From Salisapilia sapeloensis (lineage: Eukaryota; Oomycota; Peronosporomycetes; Peronosporales; Salisapiliaceae), in NCBI GenBank assembly GCA_023334545.1, contig JAADVB010000153.1, positions 1-46,219 of the forward strand: a DNA stretch of 46,219 nt, written 5' to 3'. The position numbers and the translations under genes are program-made. Positions 30,498 through 42,100 of this stretch are shown here, one piece after another (positions within the stretch are counted from its first letter, which is position 1; every line of letters begins with the position of its first letter). Below the pieces are notes generated by a model. The model saw nothing but the letters and a program-made list of their open reading frames with translations. It had not been told where the DNA came from and did no database searches.

Positions 30498-33400
30498 ATG
30501 AATCCGGACGGTCAACATCATGAGCGTCACGGCTCCTTGATCACATCTCGTATTGAAACTATCACAGGTAATCGAGTTGGACGAAAACGAAAAGTAAGAT
30601 CGCGGTCACCTGGCAGTTTACAGCTTGAACCTTTGCCATTGTCAGTCAGACTGCTTTCACCGCGACTGAGTAAAGACCAAATGAAGTTGCTTTTACAGCG
30701 GAACCAAGAAATCAACTTGTCAGATTTTCATTTATCAGACAGTCCAGTGATTCCAGCTAGCCGATCGCCTTGTAAACACTTACTCGCTCCGCTCGAGATA
30801 GAGCATTTGTATCGCAAACGAGTTGTTTTTGACGAACATGGCGAGCTTAGTTATGAAGTTGATGAGATTTTATCTTTGAAAGAATTAAATGACACGATGA
30901 AGGAAGCAATATCACCACTAAATTTGGGGATACTCCCTAGAAAATGTACATATCAAGATGAAGTGGCACTCATGCCTTGCCATTCTTTGGCGTATCGGTA
31001 TTTGCCTCTTCGAATTGAGCAGTGGAAAGAGCCTGTACGTGATCGGTACAAAAATTGGAGAGAAGATGAACTTGAAAATATCTTGTCACTTCAAATGGAC
31101 ACCGACGTCTACAAAATGACAAATACTTTCCGACGCTGGACAGGCAAATGGAGACTGTGGGAATCGAAGAAATTACGCTTGAGGGAAGATAAGCTACACA
31201 AAATGGCTTTCCATACCTCTTGTAGATCCCCAGCTAGAAAGGAAGGGCAATCTACTTTAGACAAAGAAGTTCTACTTCATTATCAAGCTGCAATGATCAG
31301 CAAGACGTATGTGATCGCATCAATTTATGGAGTAGGTATATTTGGCCGAGTGTTTACTGATGGTTTGAAGGAGAAGCAGACGCATAGCCGCCAACTACGT
31401 ATTGACGCCTACGATCCTATTACGTGTCGACATTTTGGACTTGAGCTGACACTCGGCGATCTTGAGTTCCTATTTCAGAATCGAATGGAAATGCTCGGTC
31501 CTGGTAAGAAACGAACGCTATTACAAGAGATCATGAAACTTTTGTACTTTAAGTACCCACAGAACGAATGCATTTATCGAAGCGGTGATGATGGAAACGA
31601 AGACGGGAGTGAAATATTAAGTGTGAGGTCAGAACCTTGTACTCAAGAGATCGAATCAAATGCAGGCGAAGACACATTGCCTATCCTATGCATTTCAATT
31701 GAGCCTAGAATGAATGAGGCTCTACTACGTCGACTAGAGAGACAGGAACGACTTCGTCGGGAAGAGGAAGAGCGTTTGCGGCGATTAGCAGCCTTTATGA
31801 GTCTTCCTCGTCGGAAACGAAATCGTATTATATGCCTTCCGCTTAAATTACAAGGCTACAGGTTCTACATATCTGTCTATAACTTTCCGATGCAGGCAAG
31901 AAGCTTTGTAGTGATAGCTTACGATCCACTCACTTCAACCAACTTTCATTTGAATGTTAGTCTTGCAGATGCAGCAAAGTTGGCTTTTGTAAAGACTCCA
32001 TCTCATAAGTGGAACACCGAATTAAAGGCCAGTATTGCAAGCGCATTACTCCCTCATCTTCATCTAAAAGGACAACTGGCTATACAGAATCAAAATGCCA
32101 TATCCAGTGACAGTCAAGATTACCGTGAATATGCAGTCGCTCTGTGCATGAAAAACGAACGGAAAGGAGTCGTTATTCCTTGGGTCCTACCTAGACAACC
32201 AACAAATGAAGTAACCCAACTTTCCCAAATCCGCTTGGTTAGACGCAAAAATGAAGAATGCTCAGCCCGAGATGAATTTGTAAGAAAGGAAAAACGCATC
32301 AAATCGAAGTATTCCAAGATGCGAAGCGATTTAGAGGATCGTCTACGCGAACTAGAAGTTGAAAAGATGGAATTGAAAATTCGAGACTTAGAATTAAAAG
32401 AGATTATTGACGAAATCGACAGTGGGGAGCATATGAAGGAAGTAGGCATGATGAGTCAGCCCATGGCTGATCTGGATACAAAGCGAAAGGGTCAAATGTC
32501 CAGAAAGGCTCACAAACATGAACGCAAAGCAACCAAAGCGACTTTAACGCTGAACAAAACTAAAATATCAGCACTTAAAAAAGAAATAAGTGCTTTGAAT
32601 GAAGAGGAACGAGAAAACATGGAGATGCTTAAGAGTCGATTTGATCGATCAATAGCAGCCGCTTGTGCAACAGTGGATGATAGTACTCAGTCAAATTATT
32701 GTAACGAAGTGGACGCTCGAACGCGATGTACCCGTACGCACGGGTTGAATACAAGGAACCGGTACTTGAGTAAAGCTCACATACGAAATGGACAAAGATT
32801 TATATCAAGTGGAACCTGCAGATTATTTGATAGCTACTATCGATATTCGATCTTTCAAGTCGATTCTATGTATTCTTGTGCTACAATCGTTGATTCGAAT
32901 GTAGATCAAGAGCCATTCGACGAAGGTATCTTGCTTTCAGTTGAATTTTACGAAGGGAGTGAAAGTAGGAGGCTACATATACGTTTGACGTGTTTAGAAT
33001 GGATTCTCTTCTCAAAAAAGTCACATGAGAAGCAGCTTTTGATACCGGAATTTGCTCTTTCAATGTCAGCTGAGATAGAAAAATTGGTAGAGCATAGGCA
33101 TCGCATGGCAGAATGCCAAACCGAATTAAACAAGTTGAAAAGCTTTAGGCCGAAGAAGACGAAGAGCAAACAAGCGCAGATAAAGACGGAAATACAACAA
33201 CACTTACTTGAACAATCTCGTATCTATGCGAAAGCCCCGTGGAAGCAAGTTATACAAGAAATGATCCAACGGCTTAGCATTTGGTCAGATAAAGGCCTGG
33301 ATATAGATCGCACTATATATGAATCACCTTTATCTATTGTTTCAATTGCCGAAGATAATTCAGATAGCACCGAAGGAAACCTAGTTGAGTGCCAAGTTTC

Positions 33401-33614
33401 CGTAAAGTTTGTTTATCCCGAGCTTGTTTTTGTCGTTCAAACCCTTAAAACCAAAGGGATTTGGGAGATCGTACATCCAGATAGCAAAGAACTTGCGCAC
33501 GAATTGTCCAGGGTGACGTATCTCGAACAACAAGTACAGTTGGAGACTGCATGCCTGTCTTTACTCTTCTTTGCCACAGAATCAGGAAGTATTGGAATCC
33601 GCTTTGAGGAATAA
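30498..33614 (+). CDS. Unknown 1038-residue protein with a repeated beta-rich domain and coiled coil
   Basis: A single-exon protein of unknown function. The N-terminal 50 residues are basic and Ser-rich. A module occurs at least twice: around residues 270-345 (LRIDAYDPITCRHFGLELTLGDLEFLF) and around 450-530 (FVVIAYDPLTSTNFHLNVSLADAAKLAF). They share AYDP-x-T, F-x-L and L-x-D-x3-L-x-F, followed by an amphipathic helix. A third, weaker copy is near 770-860. Between copies are an Arg/Glu-rich helix (RRLERQERLRREEEERLRRL) and a long coiled coil at about 590-720. No membrane segment, catalytic motif or known domain is recognised. The layout suggests a structural or scaffold protein. It ends 27 bases from the convergent membrane-protein gene. 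Confidence 0.85.
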   Translation: MNPDGQHHERHGSLITSRIETITGNRVGRKRKVRSRSPGSLQLEPLPLSVRLLSPRLSKDQMKLLLQRNQEINLSDFHLSDSPVIPASRSPCKHLLAPLEIEHLYRKRVVFDEHGELSYEVDEILSLKELNDTMKEAISPLNLGILPRKCTYQDEVALMPCHSLAYRYLPLRIEQWKEPVRDRYKNWREDELENILSLQMDTDVYKMTNTFRRWTGKWRLWESKKLRLREDKLHKMAFHTSCRSPARKEGQSTLDKEVLLHYQAAMISKTYVIASIYGVGIFGRVFTDGLKEKQTHSRQLRIDAYDPITCRHFGLELTLGDLEFLFQNRMEMLGPGKKRTLLQEIMKLLYFKYPQNECIYRSGDDGNEDGSEILSVRSEPCTQEIESNAGEDTLPILCISIEPRMNEALLRRLERQERLRREEEERLRRLAAFMSLPRRKRNRIICLPLKLQGYRFYISVYNFPMQARSFVVIAYDPLTSTNFHLNVSLADAAKLAFVKTPSHKWNTELKASIASALLPHLHLKGQLAIQNQNAISSDSQDYREYAVALCMKNERKGVVIPWVLPRQPTNEVTQLSQIRLVRRKNEECSARDEFVRKEKRIKSKYSKMRSDLEDRLRELEVEKMELKIRDLELKEIIDEIDSGEHMKEVGMMSQPMADLDTKRKGQMSRKAHKHERKATKATLTLNKTKISALKKEISALNEEERENMEMLKSRFDRSIAAACATVDDSTQSNYCNEVDARTRCTRTHGLNTRNRYLSKAHIRNGQRFISSGTCRLFDSYYRYSIFQVDSMYSCATIVDSNVDQEPFDEGILLSVEFYEGSESRRLHIRLTCLEWILFSKKSHEKQLLIPEFALSMSAEIEKLVEHRHRMAECQTELNKLKSFRPKKTKSKQAQIKTEIQQHLLEQSRIYAKAPWKQVIQEMIQRLSIWSDKGLDIDRTIYESPLSIVSIAEDNSDSTEGNLVECQVSVKFVYPELVFVVQTLKTKGIWEIVHPDSKELAHELSRVTYLEQQVQLETACLSLLFFATESGSIGIRFEE

Positions 33615-33641
33615 CATGAGATCATTTATTTTAAAAAATCT

Positions 33642-34793
33642 TCACGATGCAACTTTTACAAGATACTTGTTCTTGCGATGGCGACTAGATCTTCTCGTTG
33701 TCTCAAGCGTGGATGTCTCATTCGCCCGTCTACCTGCTGCTTCAATTGCATTAATGCGGTCTCGTACACCAAAAGATGTTGTCGTAATAGGAATCATTCC
33801 GACTGAAATTAGCCTCGTGATCAAGCTGGATACACCAAGCATGATTTCAGATGAAAATCCATTCATGTACCATGTGAATACCGTCAGTTGGTACAACGAC
33901 GCTGTGCCAAAAGCAAGCAAAAGACAGCATTTTTGCCCACCGGAGAACGTCGACCAGAGAGGAATGAAGTAGATCAAAAGGCCAATGAATGCAACAAAAA
34001 CGCAACTCTACACGCGAATAAGTTATATCACTTTGCATCACTATGTGTAGCGATATAGATCGGCAAAAGTAGAAATATGGCGTACAAGCTCAGCGAAGAT
34101 GACTGATCCGTAGACGCCTGGCGTATCGTTTACCCAAAGTCTCTCGATGTATATCATAAGTTCATCCCATGGAGTACGCTTCCAAGAAATTCATTAGAAA
34201 CATACATTGCCGAGTTTTAGTACTTAAATGGTTTTATATAGAGTTTCGAGATTACCATGAGGCTGGCCATGTTATTGAAAATCATATAAACAAGGTCCTT
34301 GCTATCCGAAGAAGGCACTGGAGCATCTGTTAAGCCACCTCCTTCTTCATCGCTATAATTCTACAAAATTTGCTGCGTCAGACAACACTTACAGTTTAAC
34401 AACCCCTACGACACTTATACGCACTCCCGATTCGAAGATTCCCACGCTTTTAGTTGTGTCTTCATACGAATAGATAGCGGTTGAGCTATACGTTAAACTA
34501 TATGCACGTATTTGTTTCGTCGATTTAGCTCTAGTTGTCAGCCTTGTGATTACTCCACTCTCGTCAGCGTCCAAGACGACGGACTTTGATACTTGGCTAA
34601 ACCGCTTGCAGAAATTGATAGACCGTGCCTTCAGCTTTGCCGAGTAATACTGAGGATAAAGGTTTGAATCGGCATCTTTCAATTCCACGCCATTCGTGCC
34701 CAAAACCAGCCAGTTACCATTCACCTCTGCCGATACTCTGATGACATTGCTATGCAACGCAGTGAATAGACAAAACAAAACCTGAAGCTTCAT
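33642..34793 (-). CDS. Unknown secretory-pathway membrane protein, four exons
   Basis: Rebuilt as complement(join(33642..34007,34086..34178,34256..34352,34393..34793)), 318 residues. Introns of 78, 77 and 40 nt are GT-AG and phase-consistent. The shortest (34353-34392) is the least sure; another AG lies at 34361. The protein starts with a signal peptide (MKLQVLFCLFTALHSNVIRVSA). A beta-rich ectodomain of about 140 residues follows, then a polar linker with an ERLWVNDTPGVYG stretch. About three hydrophobic helices come next (VAFIGLLIYFIPLW; CCLLLAFGTASLYQLTVFTW; IMLGVSSLITRLISVGMIPI). The C-terminal tail is basic. No family is recognised. The gene is divergent from CDT1. Confidence 0.72.
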
Positions 34794-35021
34794 GTATCAA
34801 GATCCTATTGAGCCAATTCAAGGCTTCTAAAGAAGTTTGTGCTTGTCTAACTCGCACGAAACGGAAAGATGTATAGCACGTCCGTTTTGCTTTAGCAAGG
34901 TTCCAGCCGAGACAGTATAATTAGTATAGCTATATCAAGCTATATAGGTCGATCACCGGATATGATACCTTCGAGCAACCTTCACCGACATGCTGGACAA
35001 TAGTTCGCATCACGCCTGGCA
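34794..35021. promoter_or_regulatory. Shared divergent promoter region (membrane protein / CDT1)
   Basis: Only 228 bases separate the two start codons; promoters for both must lie here. No clear Initiator match is visible. Confidence 0.4.
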
Positions 35022-36378
35022 ATGGAATCGGAGGCGTCATCGACTGCTACGACAAATACCAAGGTACTGTACGGACGTCGAGCTTATCGTTACATACCTG
35101 CTCATTCTTGCCACTACTCTATGCGCCAATGTGATAAGCACTTATAGTGAATAAACGTATTTACGCTCGTATTTGTATTGAATAGAATTCAAATGGAGGG
35201 AAATTGCCCACCTTTGAAAACTTGCATCCTTGCATGCCTCCAAAACTGCGTCATTTGTTCTCTCTATTTTCAGCCATGGAATTCGGACTGAGCTCTTTGA
35301 ATTTGTATCAACACTCGCCTGCGTTTGACGCCGTGAAGCGTGCTGTGGAAAGCTCGAGCCAAAGGTATTTCCATGCTACCTTCTTCTTGTCGATCTTAGT
35401 CTAATGCCTGTGTTTTCAGCACCTTTACTTTATCTCATCTCCAATCCATTGCTCATTTGGCGCCCGAACTCTACTATTTCAGTCAAAAGCCACCGCCCAA
35501 GTCATCCAAGAGCCAAGTCCCAATCCTACTTGTTCATCGACGGACAGTATCATCCAAACCAGAATCTATGGAGGATTCATCTAGGCAGACTACTACTCCA
35601 TTATCCCTGTCAGATCGTATCGACTTCTTTGGTACAAAACTCAATGCCGTTATTACGACTGAAATTGAATTGAAAGAGGAGTATCAGGGTCTATCGCGTG
35701 ATGAGATCCAATTGCGACTTGAAAAGGACCTCGAGATACAATCACCAGCTCTACAAATAGTAGAAGAAACTAAAGGGAGTACTTCGCTGAATTCAAAGCG
35801 TCCGAGAAATGCCATGATGGAGAAGGAAATTGATGAAGAAGTGAGTGAAGAAGTAAAGGAGGCTCTTACTGCTCCCATTCCACCAGAATTAGACGATCTA
35901 CCAACATGGCTGATTACAAAAGTACACAAAATTATCTACTAGAGATAAATGACTCCTTACTGATGAAAGCAAACAGGTGCGAAAGCAGGAACAAGCAACG
36001 AAGCGATCGGTACTAAAGCAGAAAAAGTCGGATGCGGTCCGAATGGTGGAAACGTTACCAGAGCTGAGTGCTCAGATCCAATCCTACACCCTCTTTGCAC
36101 GGAAGACGACCTTCCTCTTATCCGATTTAGAAGAACACATTACCCATCCACCTATGAAAGGTACGCTACTCGTTTCTATCTTCCAAAACACTCTTTACAA
36201 GTTGCAAGTAGGCAAAGTCAAGGAGCAAGTGTACATGTTAGAAGAGATAGTACCGTTCTGGCTGCAAGTCCATCTTCAGGACGGCGAAGAATATGTCAAA
36301 TTGACGAAACGATACACTTTTAAAAAGGTCAAAGCAGCTCTCCAAGACCATCTCCGGACGTATACGCTGTCCAGCTAA
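35022..36378 (+). CDS. CDT1: DNA replication licensing factor CDT1-like
   Basis: Rebuilt as join(35022..35063,35186..35364,35420..35921,35977..36378), 374 residues. Introns are 122, 55 and 55 nt with agreeing phases. The N-terminal half fits the CDT1 geminin-binding-type fold: MPPKLRHLFSLFSAMEF, AFDAVKRAVESSSQ and LSHLQSIAHLAPELYYF. The C-terminal half fits the MCM-binding winged helix: WLITKVRKQEQATKR, LPELSAQIQSYTLF, and a final YMLEEIVPFWLQV ... EYVKLTKRYTFKKVKAAL block. CDT1 loads the MCM2-7 helicase onto origins with ORC and CDC6 in G1. At 374 residues it is shorter than the human protein, and no N-terminal PIP-box degron is visible. The 14-codon first exon is the least certain part. Confidence 0.78.
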
Positions 36379-36510
36379 TTTTAAATAAAAGGTAGTTCCG
36401 ACATCCACATGCAACGTCCCCTTCCTCTGATACTTTATACATCAACGACGGTGGAAGATCGCGAAGAGGAAGGCGGAGACGGATGGACTCACTTGAAATG
36501 AGTATGGAGC

Positions 36511-38476
36511 ATGGCGAATCAGACAAGGCACGTCAGATTGATCGGTAGGATATCATCGACATCAGCCAAAGTTCCTACTTCTGCTTCGTACATGCCGGTG
36601 ATTTCATCCACCGCGACGGAACGAGAGCCGCTGCTAGGTGGTGGCCGACAGACTCGTCGATCGAGCATTGCTGCCCACTACAAGACACTGCGGACGGATT
36701 TCAAATTCCGAGAACCAAGTCTGAAGGAAGAGCGGAAGAAGCGCATCTTGAAATGGCCAGATTTGACGAGACGAGATCCGTGGCATCGACACTCGAGCAA
36801 ACGAGATCTGTTGCGACGACAGAAAACGGATGACACGCCCATCCTCACTTGTCTCATTCTGGCCATGCCGTGGGCGGCGCTCTCGATCATCAGTATGTAG
36901 TTCAATTAACGCCAGGATATATTCCTAAATTCACCTTCTGAGTAGATACGTTATTTGATGACGTTCGAGTCACATACATGACGTCCTTGGGGATGTCGGA
37001 CACCGCGCCACGCTTTCTACCAGCACTGACGCAGTTTGTACTGGCGCCGATCTTTGGCGCAGCTTCCGATAGGTCGCTGTCGTCCTGGGGGAGAAGGAGT
37101 ACGTTCATGCTAGTTGCAGCAGGCATGGCGGTCGTGGGAGGTGTCCTTTTCGCATCAGCGAAACACTTTTTCCCACACAACGAAGCAGCTATCAATGCCT
37201 TGTGCGTCCTCCTCAGCGCCAGTCTTCTCCTCATGGACGTACGACTACTTGTTTCTGGTATTCTTCTGACCCTTTCTTATCCTCTGCTACTAGATCGTCA
37301 TCCGAGCGCGTATCATGGACCAAGTCAAGGTAGCGTTCCAAGTTCATGCCCAAGCAGCAGTGACGATGTGGAAAGGAGTTGGTGGCGTTTTAGGCATGCT
37401 GCTCTTCCAGAACTTTACTTCGGACGTGATATTCGCCAGTGAAGTCAGCAGTGAGCACATTCTGACATCCTTTGGCTATGGGCTCATTGGCGTCATCTTC
37501 ACGACTGTCCTGTGTGTCTGGTTACGACCGGAGCGTCAGCAAGACCGACCGATTAGTACGCCATCATTGGCGCCGCTGCTGCAGGAAACCGTGGATCATG
37601 TCGTGTATGCACCCATGATCTTCCGCGTCCTGTGCCTTGTCGACTTTGTCCTCTAGTACGCTTCTTCTCTACACTGTGGTATTGCGTACTAAGTGATGTT
37701 TGGATAGTTTCACATGGTCCACATTCCGAGGACAGACGTTCCACTGGTGGGGTGGACACGTCTATGGCGGGTGCAGAGAAGAAGGTACGCAATGTACACT
37801 CGAGCAGCGAAACTTTAGCGTATAACGATCCGATGCGTAGATGACTGTGCTGCGAGTGGTGTCGCATTGTATAAAGAAGGTCTGAAGACAGCCAACATCA
37901 CGCTGATGGCACAGGTACATCTACTCTTGTACTTTCAGATAGGACGGGTTTGACAGGTTGTGTAGTATGCGTCGGAAGTTGCTGTCTGTTTCCTCCTAAT
38001 CGCTCTTCTCCCGAAAGAGCCGGACGCATGGTTTATTAAACGAGCGTCGGTGTTTGGACTTGCGGTCGGAGGTAGGAACCATGTAGACTTGTGGCAGGTA
38101 CTTGGTACTAATCACATCCATAGCCATCGCACTCGTAGCTTCCGTTATTATTGACTCTCGCTCGATCCCAGTGGCAGCTAGCCTCTTCATCATCACTGGT
38201 ATCTACCACGTCGTCGTCTCTGTCTTCCCCTACTCTGTCGTTGGTATATTGGGTCGAAAGATGCAAGTGACGCCGCGTGGCTTTAATAACAATGGTTTGT
38301 ACGTTGGCATGCTCATGCTCTTTGGAGCTGCGTCAGAACTGACTGTCCAGCTTTATGGGACAGAAGACATGGCACCGCTAGGTACAGATAATGTGATGGC
38401 ATTGCCATGTGTCCTCTTTGTAATTGGACTCGTTTGTACGAGCTGCTTCCAATTGCCAGAGTACGACTTTAACTAA
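36511..38476 (+). CDS. MFS transporter, SUT/SLC45-like, copy 1
   Basis: Rebuilt as join(36511..36892,36946..37238,37294..37655,37708..37784,37841..37914,37966..38071,38124..38476), 548 residues. All six introns are 51-56 nt, GT-AG, in phase; the last has a TACTAAT branch site. A basic N-terminal tail of about 115 residues precedes some twelve helices. FVLAPIFGAASDRSLSSWGRRS is the MFS loop 2-3 motif in the form seen in sucrose/SLC45 transporters (GPH group). The C-terminal half includes FPYSVVGILGRK. It probably moves sugar or glycoside with H+; the substrate is inferred. It has a close paralogue at 42587-44476 with the same exon structure. The N-terminal 127 codons could include an extra intron; an ATG at 36483 stops after 21 codons. 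Confidence 0.85.
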
Positions 38477-39197
38477 TCGACAACAGGACAAGTATAATTT
38501 CTTTCGTGCATTTGTCAATGTATTCCGTTAAACCAAGTGAGTCGGACGCAGGGAGCGACTGGACCACGATGATCTAGTACTTTTGCAGCTCAAGACTTGT
38601 AGCATGAACCAAAACCTATCTCGTCCTCTTTCTCGTCCGTCTACTATACAGGCGTACGCACGTGAGACTAATCAAGCCTCTAGAGAGTAGAGCTGATGAT
38701 GGAAATCCAGGGTACCGACATGGAACCTATCTGCACACGCGATGCTGTCGTCATCTCATCCAACGTTGAAGAATGTACATCCGGTTCATGTCACTGGTCT
38801 ACCTCATCGTGCGCTTCATGCACAAGCGTCGTCGATGGACGAAGCAGATCTTAGCAACGTCATCCTGTTCCCTCCAGATGGCTTCATCTACGCGGTCTAC
38901 ATGGCCCTTTACCCGCTGACGCAGTTCAGGAAGCCTTTTTATGTTCCACCGCGTCACATTCGCTCCATATAAATACCTACAGTTGGATCTTGGTCCAGAT
39001 AAAGATCGGCAAACGCACCGATGGCCGACTAGTGTCATTCCTGCTTTTGCTCCAGACGCCTCGAGCACGTGTCTACCTTCCCCACCGGCTTATCTACTCA
39101 CTTTGCTATCTTCCCAGCTAGCAAAAGCCCCACGAGTTTGCCACCTTTCCCCAAGAGATCGTTCCATCCACACCTACGACACTATCAACTATAAACC
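38477..39197. other. Promoter region of ATP-citrate lyase
   Basis: 721 bases between two plus-strand genes. Short frames (for example 38742-38972) have no features. The right part is pyrimidine-rich before the ATG. No perfect Initiator match is found. Confidence 0.45.
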
Positions 39198-42100
39198 ATG
39201 TCTGCCAAAGCGATTCGCGAATTTGATGGCAAACGCCTCTTGTCGGACAATGTGACTGCGTTCCAGCTTGAGAAGCGATTTGCACAAGTCAGTGCGACCG
39301 AGCTAAAGGACCAGAGCAAGGAAGACTTCTTCCAGCAGATCGAAGCAGCCAACCCGTGGCTGTCGGATCTTGGCGACGAAAAGCTCGTGGTCAAGCCTGA
39401 CCAACTCATCAAGCGTCGTGGTAAGGCCAACCTCTTGTTGCTCAATGCTACGTGGGAGCAGGTGCAAGACTGGATCTGGGAACGTATGAACCAGAACCTC
39501 CAAGTCGAGGCCGTTTCGGGTGTCCTCACGCACTTCATTGTCGAGCCGTTTGTCAAACACGACGGTAAGGACGAGCACTACGTGTGCATCGTTTCCAACC
39601 GTGAAGGCGAAGAGATCCTCTTCCACCACGAAGGTGGTGTCGACGTCGGTGACGTCGACCAGAAAGCCATGCGTCTCCAAGTGCCTATCGAACGGCCTGC
39701 GACGGAAGACGAGATCAAGGGATCCTTGCTGACCCACCTGGAGGAAAGCCGAAAGGAGACCATGGCTGCCTTCCTCGCCTCCATGCTGCGTGCCTTCCGC
39801 GACCTCCACTTTGTCTACATGGAGATCAACCCTCTTGTCTTTGTCGGCGCCACTGGCAAGCTCGCCGTGCTGGACATGGCTGCCAAGCTCGATGAGACGG
39901 CCAACTTCCTCGTCGGTGAAAAGTGGGGAAGCCAATTGGAGTTCCCGCCAGCCTTTGGCCGTGCAGCGTTCCCGGAAGAAGAGTTCATCTCGGACTTGGA
40001 CTCCAAGACGGGAGCTTCGCTTAAACTCACGATCCTCAACCACACTGGTCGAATCTGGACGATGGTTGCTGGTGGCGGAGCGTCCGTCGTGTACGCTGAC
40101 ACGATTGCCGACCTCGGATTCGGCAAAGAGCTTGCAAACTACGGAGAGTACTCTGGTGCACCTAGCGAAGCCCACACGTACCAGTACGCCAAGACGATCT
40201 TGGATCTCATGACGAGGGGAGACGTCGACGAACGTGGCAAGGTGCTTATCATTGGTGGTGGTATCGCCAACTTTACGGACGTTGCCATGACGTTCAAGGG
40301 CATCATTCGTGCAATCACTGAGTACCAGACCCAATTGAAGCAGCACAAGGTCCACATCTGGGTGCGTCGTGGTGGTCCGAACTACCAGGAAGGACTCACG
40401 GTCATGCGTGAAGTCGGTGAAACGACGGGTGTCCCGATCGAAGTCTTTGGCCCAGAGACGCACATCACCGCCGTGGTCCCCATGGCTCTTGGTCTCATGA
40501 CGCCTCCGACGGAAGAAGAGTTGGAGGAAAAGCGTCGTGTGCGTGAAGTGCCGACCAAGAAGGCTACCAAGAAGGCTAAGAAGGAGCAGAAGAAGGAAAA
40601 AGCCAATGACTCCACGGAAGAAGAGGACAAGGAGCCTGCTTCGACCCCCGAAGTCCCGCGTACGCCTATCCAGCAGGATGAAGGTATCGTCCGCATGCAC
40701 GAAGGCTCTCGTTGCATCGTCTACGGTCTCCAGCAGCGTGCCGTGCAAGGAATGCTCGACTTTGACTACCTGTGCAAGCGCGCGACGCCGAGTGTGGCAG
40801 CACTCATCTTCCCGTTCTCGCCGAACCACTACCTCAAGTTCTACTGGGGCACGACGGAGCGTCTCATCCCTGTCTACCAGGACCTGAAGCAGGCGGTGAA
40901 GAAGTTCCCGGACGTCAGCGTCCTCATCAACTTCTCGTCCTTCCGTTCCGTCTACTCGTCGACGATGGAAGCGCTCGAGTGCAGTGAAACGCTCAAGACG
41001 CACGCGATCATTGCTGAAGGTGTTCCGGAGGCCCAGACGCGTCTTATCGTGAAGAAGGCGAGTGAGAAGGGCGTTGGTCTGATCGGACCTGCGACGGTCG
41101 GCGGCATCAAGCCTGGCTGCATGCGTCTTGGTAACACTGGAGGTATGCTCGACAACATTGTCCAGTCGAAGCTCTACCGACCTGGCAGCGTCGCGTACGT
41201 GTCCAAGAGTGGAGGTATGTCGAATGAGCTGAACAACATCATCAGCCAGAGCTCGGATGGTGTGTATGAAGGTGTGGCCATTGGTGGTGACAAGTACCCT
41301 GGCTCGACGTTCATCCAGCACCTCTTGCGTTACGAAGCTAACCCTGAGATCAAGATGATGGTGCTGCTAGGTGAAGTCGGTGGCACGGATGAATTCCAGG
41401 TCTGCCGTGCTATCCAGGAAGGACGCATCACCAAGCCTGTCGTCGCCTGGTGCATCGGTACGTGTGCCAAGATCTTCCCGTTCGAGGTGCAGTTCGGTCA
41501 CGCTGGTGCCTGCGCGACTGGCGAGTCGGAGACTGCCTCTGCCAAGAACGAGGCACTCGGCAAGGCTGGTGCGCACGTCCCATCCACCTTCGATGACTTT
41601 GGCAACAAGATCCGAGAGGTGTACTCGAAGCTTGTGGCGGACGGCACGATCGAAGAGAAGCCAGAGATGCCGGTGCCGAAGGTTCCGATGGACTACTCGT
41701 GGGCGAAGAACCTCGGACTTATCCGTAAGCCTGCCAACTTCATCTCGTCCATCACGGACGACCGTGGAGAGGAGCTGAAGTACTCTGGCATGCCCATCTC
41801 CCGTGTCTTCGAAGAGGACATGGGCATTGGTGGTGTCCTCGGTCTGCTCTGGTTCAAGCGCCGTCTGCCGCCATATGCTTCTAAATTCATCGAGATGGTG
41901 CTGATGGTCACTGCCGACCATGGTCCTGCCGTGTCTGGTGCGCACAACACGATCGTGACGGCGCGTGCCGGCAAGGACCTCATCTCGAGTCTCGTGTCTG
42001 GTCTCTTGACGATTGGACCACGATTCGGTGGTGCGCTCGACAAGGCAGCCGAGATGTTCGCGACGGCATACGACTCTGGTGTCGACGCGGCGGACTTTGT

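Noticed and set aside
39303-41321. 672-codon open frame antisense to ATP-citrate lyase
   Set aside because: It is a shadow of the GC3-biased codon use of the lyase gene: Arg/Asp/Leu/Val-rich with no domain. The sense strand encodes an unmistakable enzyme.
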